From Rhea pennata (Eukaryota; Chordata; Aves; Rheiformes; Rheidae), in the NCBI RefSeq assembly GCF_028389875.1, contig NC_084702.1, forward strand, positions 59,250,553 to 59,314,552: a DNA stretch of 64,000 nucleotides, given 5' to 3'. Made by a program: the position numbers and the translations under genes. Shown here one piece after another: positions 28,101 through 36,472 of the stretch. The notes below the pieces were generated by a model. The model was not told the origin of the DNA, did not search any database, and saw nothing but the letters and a program-made list of their open reading frames with translations. Position 1 is the stretch's first letter, and each line of letters opens with the position of its first letter.

Positions 28101-30801
28101 TAGGTTATTTTTTCTAGATGAGATTATAAATATGTTAAAGAATAAGGCAGGATTAATGAAGCAACAAAACCTACTGATGATAAAACAAATACGATGTACT
28201 AAAAGCATACATAAAGGTGTGAAAGAATCTTAAAACACTGAGTAAACATTAAAATCACTAAAAATTATTTTCAGTCTTAATAAAAGAGAAGTAACATGAT
28301 CAGGGGAAAAATTCTGATTTTACATACACAATAATGAGCTCTGAATTAATTAACTATTTGGAAAGAGGTTCTGGTTAAAACAGTTCCATGAAAACACCAG
28401 CCTAGAGGCAGCCAAAAAAGAAGCAAACAACAGGAGAGAGATGAGGAATGGAGAACAAAATAGAAATATTCATTATACCATTCCAAAAATATGTGAAGCA
28501 TGCACATACAGAATACATTGTGCAGTTCCACTCCTCCCAACATGTATAAACTCTCTGGTCCTCTCTTCTTTCACCTTCCCCAAACCTTCTCCTGTTCTAC
28601 CTCATCATGTATGTGTTAATAAGGATCAGCTGCAGCACAGAATGGATTACATTCACACATCAACTAACTAGATCAAGATTCTTCAGCTTGGACAAAAACA
28701 ACAGACCAAGTATTTAAGAAATCCGTATGACCACAAACGGCACAGAAGGAGTGAACAGGGAGCAATTTTTCCCTTCTCTTCCAACACAAGAGCCAGGAGG
28801 ACATCAAATACAATACTGGGTCATAAGTTCAATACAGGAAGGTATTACTGGATAAACTGTCAGGAAAAAATCATATCAAACGACTTCCTTTTTTTTTTTT
28901 TTTTTTTGAAAAGTCCCCAAGTCCTGGACTGTCACAAACCAGGCGACTGTTCTGAAGAGAAACTCTTGATCTAACCCAAACTGTTTAAAATAAATCTGTC
29001 CAAGCTAGGGATTCCTTCCCTTGTAGAGACCATGACAGAACAGTTACCTCCCAAAAAGACATTAACTGCATTGCATAACCTAGTGTGGTCCACCTGCTGC
29101 CCGTGGTTCAAACCGAGTCCAAGAAATGCTTTTGAGCCTGACAGTCTTTGCCCCAGCAGGTCTAGGGAATAGTTTTTGGATCCACAAACTCTGTCTTAAA
29201 GCGAGTTTGTTTGTCTAGAGGCTGCTGTGTTTAGTGAAGTGGCAGCTGCTGCTTTTGCCCGCAGAACAATCACAGCTGGGGTACACAGAGGAGGCCGTGC
29301 AGCCCACGGAGCCCAGAGAAAGGGAAGAACGTTCCAAGGGTCCTACCTGGCCTTTGTCATTGCTGAGGTGTTGGGTCGAAGAGTTTAAGGAAAGCAAGCA
29401 CAAACACAACGGTGATAAGCATGATATTAGAACGTGGCTATAAAAGTTCTCCCCTTGTTTCTTCACTCCACTCCTCTCAGTTTCTTGCTGCCTTGCATCC
29501 CCATTTACAGAAGAGCCAAACAGTGTTATCTTTCTGATGATGAGAAATTTTACAGCTCTTAAATGTACATGGACTCTGGAAAAACTAGAGTTTAGATTTA
29601 TCTCCTATTAGAAACTTGATTTTGAAAGAAAGATTCCATAATACTTGAATCCTAGAAAATGATTTCCTAACACTGAAATTATGTCAGTGTCTACTTTTTG
29701 TCAGATTCTTTTCCATTATCGAGAATGTCCTCAAAAAGTAAACACACTATTGTGCTGATTAATCTGCATTTTAGCCTACTTTTTCCCCATGCATTTAATT
29801 GAAATACATTTTAATCTTTGAATATTTTTTGATACTAATAGGAACGGTATTTAATTGGAAATAACCTATTTCCCAAAATCCATCACTCTAAAAGAATCAA
29901 ACCCTGAATGTTTTATTCATCATAAGACATGCTGCTTGAAACTTGCTGAAAACTGTCATTTTTAAATGACAGTCTGAAAACTGTCTCACTTTAAGACGCC
30001 ATGGGGAGAAACAGAATCTATCAACATTTTCATGAACATGAAAATGTTCAACTTTTTCAAGTTGGGAAATCCCTCTCTGGCATTAGAAATTACTCTTTTC
30101 CCTGAAACGATTATTTGGGTAGACTCAGATGAAGACTGACAAAAGATTTTCAAATTAACAAACAGCAGTAATCATTCACAGGTGTATTTACAACACAGAC
30201 ATGACAGAAGTAAAACCCATACTTATAATGGAAAGAGCTAAAAAACAGGAAGATTGCGACTACATTCCAAGAGCCTCTCCATCCTTCGAGCACGGGTTTT
30301 CCTTCCGCACCAGACGACATCTGCTGCTTTCCTCTCCATTCCTCCGGGGAAACCCAAAACCCTTCCACAGCGTATTTTTTATGTATTTTTTTTGGGGGGG
30401 GGGGGAGGGGGGTTAACCTAAAACCCTTTGGGAGCGTATCTGTGCCCGATCCACCCTCCACGTAGCGCGCAGCAGCGGCACGCTTTTTCCATGACGCTGA
30501 AGATAAGCTATATAGCATACATATAATACGTTAAATATATATTACTACACCTATAATAAATAAATGTGTATCTCCGTAGCCTCGCTCTATTGTTTCCCCC
30601 GCGGCGAGCATGACAGGGCGGAGGAAACGCCGCCGCCGCCCGCGGAGCCGCCGCGCCGCCTCAGCGCCGCCCGGCCCGGCCCGGCCGCCCCGCCCGGGCA
30701 GGGGGCGGCAGCTCCCTGCGAGCTGCGGGCCGCGCTCGAGGCCCCGGTGGGCGCCGCCGCCGCCGCCGCGCCTACCTGCGAGCCGCGCGCAGCACCAGCA
30801 T
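1..30801 (-). CDS. NLN: Neurolysin, 5' part (8 coding exons; gene runs off the left edge)
   Basis: Neurolysin is a zinc oligopeptidase of family M3 (thimet oligopeptidase-like) that cuts short peptides such as neurotensin and is found in mitochondria and cytosol. Eight exons on the minus strand join in phase: 30801-30776, 17745-17489, 14982-14834, 8751-8644, 7151-7049, 6322-6162, 4777-4642 and 1547-1181 (26, 257, 149, 108, 103, 161, 136 and 367 nt). They encode about 435 residues that I recognise as close to human NLN (for example [68 protein letters not shown]). The family is about 700 residues long. The zinc-binding HEFGH helix follows shortly after this point in the mammalian enzyme and must lie beyond position 1. 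The N-terminus is short, Arg-rich and lacks acidic residues, as expected for a mitochondrial presequence. The gene is head to head with SGTB. Thimet oligopeptidase is the only serious alternative, but these segments and the SGTB neighbour favour NLN. Confidence 0.96.
1181..1547 (-). CDS. NLN: NLN coding exon 8 (last NLN exon in the window)
   Basis: 367 nt from a T-rich TTTTAG acceptor to a CCCAG|GTAATT donor at 1180-1175. It encodes residues about 314-435: [71 protein letters not shown] and GQFYLDLYP. It leaves in phase 2. In the family the next exons carry the metal-binding helix; they are not present in 1-1180. Confidence 0.95.
1548..4641 (-). other. NLN: NLN intron 7 (about 3.1 kb), plus introns 5 and 6 nearby
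   Basis: Intron 7 is AT-rich and I find no coding exon or recognisable repeat in it. Introns 5 (6323-7048) and 6 (4778-6161) are similar. Intron 6 carries a short CA-rich stretch at about 5298-5330. Confidence 0.8.
4642..4777 (-). CDS. NLN: NLN coding exon 7 (found by splice logic)
   Basis: 136 nt between a TATTTTAG acceptor (4779-4778) and a GTTTGT donor (4641-4636). It encodes [20 protein letters not shown] and then [16 protein letters not shown] up to NVTAFL plus one base, which matches the segment expected between KE of exon 6 and DDLS of exon 8. The phase 0 entry and phase 1 exit are exact. A plus-strand ORF covering 4672-4887 is only its shadow. Confidence 0.94.
6162..6322 (-). CDS. 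NLN: NLN coding exon 6
   Basis: 161 nt from a CCACAG acceptor to an AAAGAG|GTACAT donor. It encodes residues about 215-268 ([41 protein letters not shown]). A plus-strand ORF and two other minus-frame ORFs just below it are intronic noise. Confidence 0.95.
7049..7151 (-). CDS. NLN: NLN coding exon 5
   Basis: 103 nt from a TTTAG acceptor to a CTTG|GTGAGT donor. It encodes residues about 181-214 ([31 protein letters not shown]). The phase 0 entry and phase 1 exit fit exons 4 and 6. This part belongs to the helical lid domain of M3 peptidases (family knowledge). Confidence 0.95.
7152..8643 (-). other. NLN: NLN intron 4 (about 1.5 kb)
   Basis: AT-rich intron. It contains an 18-bp perfect palindrome at 8283-8300 within a wider inverted-repeat patch (8266-8302). 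Nothing coding is seen. Confidence 0.8.
8283..8300. repeat. 18-bp perfect palindrome
   Basis: AAGAGGCCTAGGCCTCTT equals its own reverse complement. A further inverted pair, CCAAGAGGC (8266-8274) and GCCTCTTGG (8294-8302), overlaps it. Confidence 0.95.
8644..8751 (-). CDS. NLN: NLN coding exon 4
   Basis: 108 nt, phase 0 to phase 0, from a TTTCAG acceptor to an AAT|GTAAGT donor. It encodes 36 residues ([32 protein letters not shown]), closely matching the mammalian protein. Confidence 0.95.
8752..14833 (-). other. NLN: NLN intron 3 (about 6.1 kb)
   Basis: AT-rich intron with a T-then-A homopolymer block near 10649-10671 and an A17 run at 12881-12897. Several chance ORFs of 60-90 codons occur on both strands. 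I recognise no gene, RNA or full transposon in it. Confidence 0.8.
14834..14982 (-). CDS. NLN: NLN coding exon 3
   Basis: 149 nt between an AAACAG acceptor and a GCAG|GTAAAT donor. It encodes residues about 95-144 ([42 protein letters not shown]). The phase 1 start and phase 0 end match both neighbours. Confidence 0.95.
14983..17488 (-). other. NLN: NLN intron 2 (about 2.5 kb)
   Basis: AT-rich intron. It holds short A/T runs and small GA and CA simple repeats near 15735-15750 and 15820-15832. I see no gene in it. Confidence 0.85.
17489..17745 (-). CDS. NLN: NLN coding exon 2
   Basis: 257 nt, entered in phase 2 after a TTTCAG acceptor and left in phase 1 at a GTTAGT donor. It encodes residues 9 to about 94, including the second in-frame methionine (M18, in [10 protein letters not shown]), the NLN signature [11 protein letters not shown] and [10 protein letters not shown]. 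The in-frame ATG at 17717-17715 corresponds to the internal Met in mammals, from which a cytosolic form could start. Confidence 0.95.
29952..30064. repeat. Cluster of three short inverted repeats
   Basis: ACTGTCATTT/AAATGACAGT (29952-29961 and 29964-29973, 2-nt loop); AACATTTTCATG/CATGAAAATGTT (30023-30034 and 30037-30048, 2-nt loop); CAACTT/AAGTTG (30049-30054 and 30059-30064, 4-nt loop). Confidence 0.9.
30394..30412 (+). repeat. G-run (G12-A-G6)
   Basis: A homopolymeric G tract preceded by a T8 run, just outside the CpG island on the NLN side. It could form G-quadruplex-like structure on the plus strand. Run length is likely to be polymorphic and error-prone in assemblies. Confidence 0.9.
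30776..30801 (-). CDS. NLN: NLN coding exon 1 (start codon, residues 1-8 plus 2 nt)
   Basis: The ATG at 30801-30799 opens MLVLRAAR plus two bases and ends at a GTAGGC donor (30775-30770). Joining to exon 2 completes an Arg codon and gives [18 protein letters not shown], which parallels the Arg-rich human N-terminus. The reading frame is open upstream to about 31014 without an in-frame ATG, so this ATG is the first. It has C at -3 and C at +4, a weak start context. The exact 5' UTR start is not visible. Confidence 0.85.
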
Positions 30802-30810
30802 GGGGAGGGC

Positions 30811-30820
30811 GGGGCGGGAC
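30811..30820 (+). promoter_or_regulatory. GC box (Sp1/KLF-type) upstream of the NLN ATG
   Basis: GGGGCGGGAC, ten bases upstream of the NLN start codon on the opposite strand. It is a motif match only. Confidence 0.45.
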
Positions 30821-30855
30821 CGGCCGTTGCCGCCGTCTGCGCCGCGCGGCGCCTC

Positions 30856-30864
30856 CACTTCCGC
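30856..30864 (-). promoter_or_regulatory. ETS-family site
   Basis: The minus strand reads GCGGAAGTG, a good match to the GABPA/ETS core that is common in bidirectional CpG-island promoters. It is a motif match only. Confidence 0.45.
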
Positions 30865-30999
30865 CGCGGCCGCCGCCGCCGCCTCACGCCCTTCCCGCCG
30901 CGGCCGCGGCCGCGCGCCCGCGCGCGCGCGCGTCCCCGCCGCGCGCCTCCCCCGCCCCCTGCCGCCGCGGCCGCGCGCGCGCCCGCCCGCCCTCGCGCC

Positions 31000-31079
31000 C
31001 CTTGTCTCTGGCACCCGGCGGCGGCGGCGCTGACAGCGAGGCGGACGGCGCTGGCCGCGGGGCTCGCCCCTCCCGCGCG
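31000..31079 (+). other. SGTB: Candidate non-coding first exon of SGTB (3' edge only)
   Basis: The first coding exon of SGTB begins with only 27 nt of leader after an AG acceptor at 32111-32112, so an upstream non-coding exon is needed. The best donor in the island is GCGCG|GTAAGG with GT at 31080-31081. The left boundary (transcription start) is not visible, and the start coordinate given is nominal. Confidence 0.45.
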
Positions 31080-32112
31080 GTAAGGGGGGCGCCCGCCGCG
31101 GCGGGGGCGGCCGTTGGGCGCCGCGCTGCGGCGCGGGCGGGGCGGGGAGGAGGGGGCAGCTCGCCGCAGGGCCCCGCGGCCCTGTCCGCCCGCCGCGGGG
31201 GGCGGCTCGGCGGCCGCTTCCGCCGCCCTTCGCCGCGGGGGGCGGCGGCGGCCCGGGGGCGGCGGCGGCCCGGGGGCGGCGGCGGCCCGGGGGCGGCGGG
31301 CCCTGCGCCCTGCCGGGGCTGCCTGGCGGCGGCTGGGCGGGAAAGCAGGGCCGGCGGCGGCAGCGGCACCGCTCTGCTGGGCGGAGAGCGATGCCTTAGC
31401 CCCCACCCCCCAGAAGCCGGTGGTCGTTGTGCTTTATTTTTCTTTTTCTAAATCGAAGCGGCTTAAGGGGAAGAAAAAAAAAAAAAAGTTGGGAACTAAG
31501 ATTTTCTTCCAAGTTATGTAACTCCCAGCTGGTGCTGAACGCAAATCAGACCGAGCCGGTGGCGTGTCCCGCCCAAGCGTGCATCGAGGTCGCTGCGTTC
31601 CAGTTTTCTGTCCGAAGTGAACGGAAGCCGTTCAGCAGCACAGTGCCGGGAAATAGAATAGCTTTCAGTAAAGTCTGTTTTGTTATGTTAGCAGTTCCGT
31701 AATTTATCAACGTGGCTTTTTAACTTAACGATTTCAGTAGGTGTTCCTGCTTCCAAGTGCATGTGCCTTAGAAATAAAACCAAAGCTATATCTTTGAGGA
31801 AAGTAAATGGCTTAAATTATTCTCAGTGAATGCAGGAATGTATCTGAGGAAATCTGTGCTCTTTTGCTGGTAATTAGAGTAGATGGTCACAGGAGTTCTC
31901 CCTTACCCATAAAATTTAATGGGTAGTTTAAAGGTATTAGTTTATTGGGCTTTCTAGTAAAGGGTGTTTTAGTGTGTTCTGTGTAATTTCTAGTGAGGTC
32001 ATTGAGAGGCTGGAATACTCTGGAAATTCAGGACTGGGCCTAAGGCACATGTTTGGTCATATTCTAAAGCTTTTGTTTATTTTTTGATATAATAAATCTT
32101 ATTCTTTTTAAG
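31080..32112 (+). other. SGTB: SGTB intron 1 (5' UTR intron)
   Basis: Starts in the CpG island with GC minisatellite DNA and passes into ordinary AT-rich sequence by about 31700. No coding content is seen. The left edge depends on the candidate exon 1 donor. Confidence 0.5.
31243..31293 (+). repeat. 17-bp GC minisatellite, three exact copies
   Basis: The unit CGGCGGCGGCCCGGGGG is repeated three times without mismatch and followed by a partial copy. It lies downstream of the presumed SGTB exon 1 donor, so in SGTB intron 1. Confidence 0.92.
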
Positions 32113-32239
32113 ACTGAGGTGAAATTCATCGGTTCCAAGATGTCATCAGTCAAACGCTTGGTTTATGCAGTCATCCATTTCTTGAGAGAGCAGAGTCAGA
32201 TGGATTCTTTCACTCCAGATGAACAAGAAAGCTTGGAAG
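32113..32239 (+). CDS. SGTB: SGTB coding exon 1 (27 nt leader plus residues 1-33)
   Basis: After a TTTTTAAG acceptor, 27 nt of leader precede the ATG at 32140-32142 (AAG at -3 to -1, favourable). It encodes [19 protein letters not shown], then [14 protein letters not shown], and ends in phase 1 at GAAG|GTAAGT. This is the start of the SGTA/B dimerisation domain. Confidence 0.95.
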
Positions 32240-35200
32240 GTAAGTGATAAAGGTGATAATGCATACCCATGTATGCACTGTACATACAGACATTAAAACG
32301 TTTGGTGTATATTGTGAAAGAAAGTAACTGGAATGACTTAGTTGAAACTGCCACCAAATACTATCTGCAAATACAATCAAGACATTAATATTTCTGAGAT
32401 TATAAATTCGAAAACATCTCTCTTTTTTAAAATGAATTTTGTACTACCTTATTTCTCAGCAACAGATATTTTGAGTCTCATTATAGTAGGCAATGCCAAA
32501 ATATAAACTGTGGGAATGATTCATATATGTCTCCCCCAACTTTTTGCCAGCTGATTCTTGTTTCGTTTTAATGTTTAGTTGCTTTCTACATTTTGTGCCT
32601 GTTGGTATCTGTGACCAGAATACAGGAGAAGTTGGTTTCTGTCAACCATGATGTTGGCCAGAGGGGAGGGGTAAGGAGTAAAACATGAACAACCATTGGT
32701 TTTGGTATGTGGAAAGAACACTTGTTTCATTCTTACAAGAATTCCATGTAATTCATGAGGGAAGGCTAAGAGACCCAAAGAATACGAAAAATAAATGTTT
32801 CACAGCACTTTTTCAAATGAATCACAGCAGTTCCAAAGAGCTATAATAGTGAGTATTTTCAGCATGGTATAGTTTCTATTAACAGAAAACATAGCCACAA
32901 AAGACATTCATTCACCTTTGTAACTTCGTAGTATCTATCTTTTTCCTTCATATTGCTCTCATTCCTTTTCCCTGATTCCTAGAGATTTCTTGGGGACTGG
33001 TAATCACAATGTGGAATTAAGTAAAAGAAGAACAAAAGTATCTTAATTTCAGAATTAGCTTTTCAAATCATCTGTTTGAAAGACCTGTGCACTGTTTCAA
33101 GCGGTCTTTGGTTGTATGACCTAACAGGAGGAAGAAGCCTAGGACCGGCAATGCAATAAACAATATCTAAGGAGACAACCATTGAGTTTTGTGAAATTTG
33201 AGGAATGAGGAGCGGACATTTCACAAGTACAGAAGCAGATCCTGCTTCTCAGAGGCATGAACTTTAAAAGATAAACATGAAATGTTCTTCCTTCCAGTGT
33301 CTATTGGTTTTATAGTACAGTTGTTCACTAACATAAGCAAGAAAAGGAGCACATGTAGGATGCTATTCAAAGGATATTCCACAGATTTTGTTTTACATCA
33401 CAGTCTGGAATATTTATGCATTTGAAAAGTGATAGTTATGAGCGTAACCTGTATCAGTATTTGATAAGGAATATTTGTTCAGCTGATGAAAGAAAGTAAT
33501 GTTTTTAGAAATCGTATGAGAGATGAGTTATATTCCTTTTGTTTTTATAAAACTGATAAACATTGATGGGTTGTGATTTTAGCTGATTATTTTCTCAGAG
33601 CAGCTTTAACCAGTATCTACCCAAAAGAATCAACAATTTTAAGAATCTATTTTCTGAACAAAAAGACATTATAATACTTCAGTTGTGCTTAAATACTGAT
33701 GTAAAATTTAACATTTAATACAGATATGAAATCCTAATTTTAGAGCTTCATCCTGCCAAAAGTATGGTGCCATATGCTGTGTGTTAGAGGATCAGAGTCG
33801 GCATTCTAAATACTTGACTCATTTTTAGTTGTGCAAGATTATCTTCACTGCATGTGGAATAACTGTAGCTCCACTGTATCCCATGTGCTTCCATTTCCAG
33901 GTAGTAGGTGTTGGTGTGAGACCCAGGAGTTCAGAAGGGAGGTGGGTGTCTGCTCTGATTGGCAAGGTGGTCAGTACAAGCTTCAGCAGCTGCCTTGGCC
34001 TCAGAAAGTGTGTGTGACAGTGGAAGGAATAGGAGGAACAGATAAATTTGGTGGCTTGAGAGCCAAAGACACGAGAAAAATTTTGCATTAATGGCTCAAA
34101 CAGTGCAGCAAGTCTCTCCCATCTTTCTGATTGCTTCTAGCTTGCACAGCTAGAAGTTATGGCACAGTTAACAGTGCCGAACTCTATTGATGAGATGGTG
34201 AAAGATTGGCAGTCTGGTCTTTTGATATGCTTTTCAGACAAGAACAAATCTTCACTCCATTGATTTTACTGGGGCCAGGATTTTACTATAATACATGAAA
34301 ACAGAGTGGTTACTGATCTTTCAACAACCTGAAACATCATCTGGTTTGAAAAAGTTTGAGCTTTTGCTGTGTTTTTATTTTTACGTTGTTGTCTTGCATG
34401 TTAGCCAGTGATTACTATGCTGTAAAATAGTTCTAACCTACTAATTTATCATGTAAGAGCTCTTAGTTTAGTTGTACCTGTGATAGAGAGACTGTAAGGA
34501 GTCAGAGTGTTCCATTTTTCAGTTAAAGGAAAAAAGTAGGAGTTCGCTTTAACAACTAATTATTTCATGGAACTGTCTACCAGTAACAATGATATATTCA
34601 GGATTACTTTGTTTAAGCAAAATTTAATCGTTATTGCACTTTGCAAAAATCTCCTTGATGATAAAGATTTGGTGTCATGGACTTAATACCTTGAGAAAGA
34701 AAAGGAGAAAGTTTTAGTTTAAATGTATACAAAATCAAAAATGAAGTGAGGCGTTCAAGAAAGGGAATACCTTCAGGTGAAAATAAGTTTTAGAGAACAC
34801 TTGGTAAGTATACAATGGGCACTGCCTTCCTATTAAGTCATATAAGGAAAATTACATATCTAGTTTCAGTGAGTTTATGATAGACTTTATAAGAAGTATT
34901 ATTAATGTATAATTCAGAACTTGAAATAATCAATACTCACTTAACTGTAATTAAGTTTTCCTACATATCAATGTATTGTTAGGACACAAACAAATTTAAC
35001 CCGGGTCTGTCAGTGTTCTTGCTTGGTAATTTAGAACCTGGCAAAACAATTAACTTTTAACATTTACAGATACAGGAGCAAGTTATATGCATATTTAGTC
35101 ATGTATTCAATCAGCATCACATACTATTAACATAAATTTTGTATCATACTTGTCTTTCTCTGAATCACTTCTATTGTATACAATCAAAGATTAAAAAAAT

Positions 35201-35772
35201 ACTTCTTCCAGCTTTTACTGTTTATTTTACAAATAAAGTATACATTTTTGGCTTTCTTCACAGCTATGACATGGAAAACAGGCTCCTAGATTTGCCTTTT
35301 TGTTGTTAATAGTCAACAATTTTACATCTGTGATTTCTAATTTCGAGCCAGCATTTATGTTTGTTATAATACAAATAAATATTCAAATTGCATGTAATTC
35401 AAACAATTTCAACATTCAGTTTTTAATGATATTTAATTTGAAATTAGAGTTCCTACTCCTGGTTATCTCTTGATCAGGTTCAGGCTAAAAACATTGTACC
35501 TATAAACTAAGATGTAATAAAAGTCATTTTTCTGAATGCAAACCAGACTTTAACAGGGAAGAATTTTTACTTCTCAGTTTTTGGTCTGGATGATACACCT
35601 TAATGGAAACAAACTACTAGATTCTCCAATTATATCAGTATTTTTCTTATAATCCTAAGATATTATAATTAACAGAATATATGTATATATACAATTATAT
35701 ATAATAAATATGCTCGCATTTTTACATAAAAGTTGATAAATGGCAATTAAAACTTCACTTAGGCATTTGGCT

Positions 35773-35810
<38 letters not shown>

Positions 35811-36430
35811 GCTCACTTAAGAAAGGTTGTGAATGTACTTATTGCAGGATTGTGAGGGCCATTTGATCCTTTAACAACAGAACATGCGAGAGGATATTGC
35901 AAATATATTTCTTTGTACTATAAAGGCTTGTGTTTGATGAAGCATTTTATTAATGAACAGTGGCTTCAGATGAGTATGTTTTACTTCAAAAAAGAGAGAA
36001 ATAGTAAGTATTTGTATATATCTAGCATTTATTTCCAATAAAGATGAGTTTCTTCTAACTATTATGTTATGCCATGCAAATGGGTTGTGGTTTTTAGGGG
36101 TGGGGTATGTGATACATGCGTATCTGTATTATGTATTGTTATGCTTTTGTTAAAGCCGTACATTTTTGTGTAAAAATATATATATTTTATATATATATTC
36201 TTGAATGAGTTTTGATTTCAGTTCTCTCAATGATAGAGCTATGTATAGATTTTGTATAGCTTATACTATTATCTAGCAAGTCAGTTCTGTGGGGATTAGA
36301 TAGCCTCTGTTTATTTGATGTTGTGTTCCAAAGAACTGTTCTTACTAGTTCAATAAGGAAGTGAACTACAGCTTTCTAAATAAATTAATGAAATTATACT
36401 TTTGTTGAAAAACAGGCGACTTTATTTTTC

Positions 36431-36472
<42 letters not shown>

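Larger units (their letters stand above)
17746..30775 (-). other. NLN: NLN intron 1 (about 13.0 kb)
   Basis: A long intron in a canonical frame junction. It is AT-rich and without a convincing coding exon. It holds a pyrimidine-rich stretch (about 18700-19260), a T19 run at 28889-28907, a hairpin cluster at 29952-30064, a G-run at 30394-30412, and a weak plus-strand exon-like segment at 22955-23018. ORFs of 60-127 codons inside it lack splice context or recognisable similarity, and I treat them as chance. A somewhat GC-richer patch lies at about 29060-29450. Confidence 0.85.
30590..31400. promoter_or_regulatory. CpG island and divergent NLN/SGTB promoter
   Basis: An abrupt shift from AT-rich flanks to dense CpG and GC-rich sequence. 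NLN exon 1 (minus) ends its coding part at 30801, and a strong GTAAGG donor for SGTB (plus) sits at 31080, so both start sites must fall in or near the same 280 bp. Visible elements: a GC box (Sp1/KLF type) at 30811-30820, an ETS-type site CACTTCCGC at 30856-30864, and a (CG)7 run at 30919-30932. No TATA box is evident between the genes. The long ORFs here (up to 295 codons on both strands) are by-products of low stop-codon frequency in GC-rich DNA. Confidence 0.85.

Noticed and set aside
29101-29130. GGTTCAAACC-like motif resembling a tRNA T-loop
   Set aside because: No acceptor, D or anticodon stem of tRNA type can be built around it.
30531-31451. Overlapping ORFs of 77-295 codons on both strands in the GC-rich block
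   Set aside because: They arise from scarce stop codons in CpG-island DNA, are Arg/Ala/Pro/Gly low complexity and occur in several frames at once. Only the 26 nt of NLN exon 1 are credible coding sequence.
35776-35840. T29 run as a minus-strand retroposon poly(A) tail
   Set aside because: No AATAAA on the minus strand nearby and no flanking duplication found; a plain homopolymer is the simpler reading.
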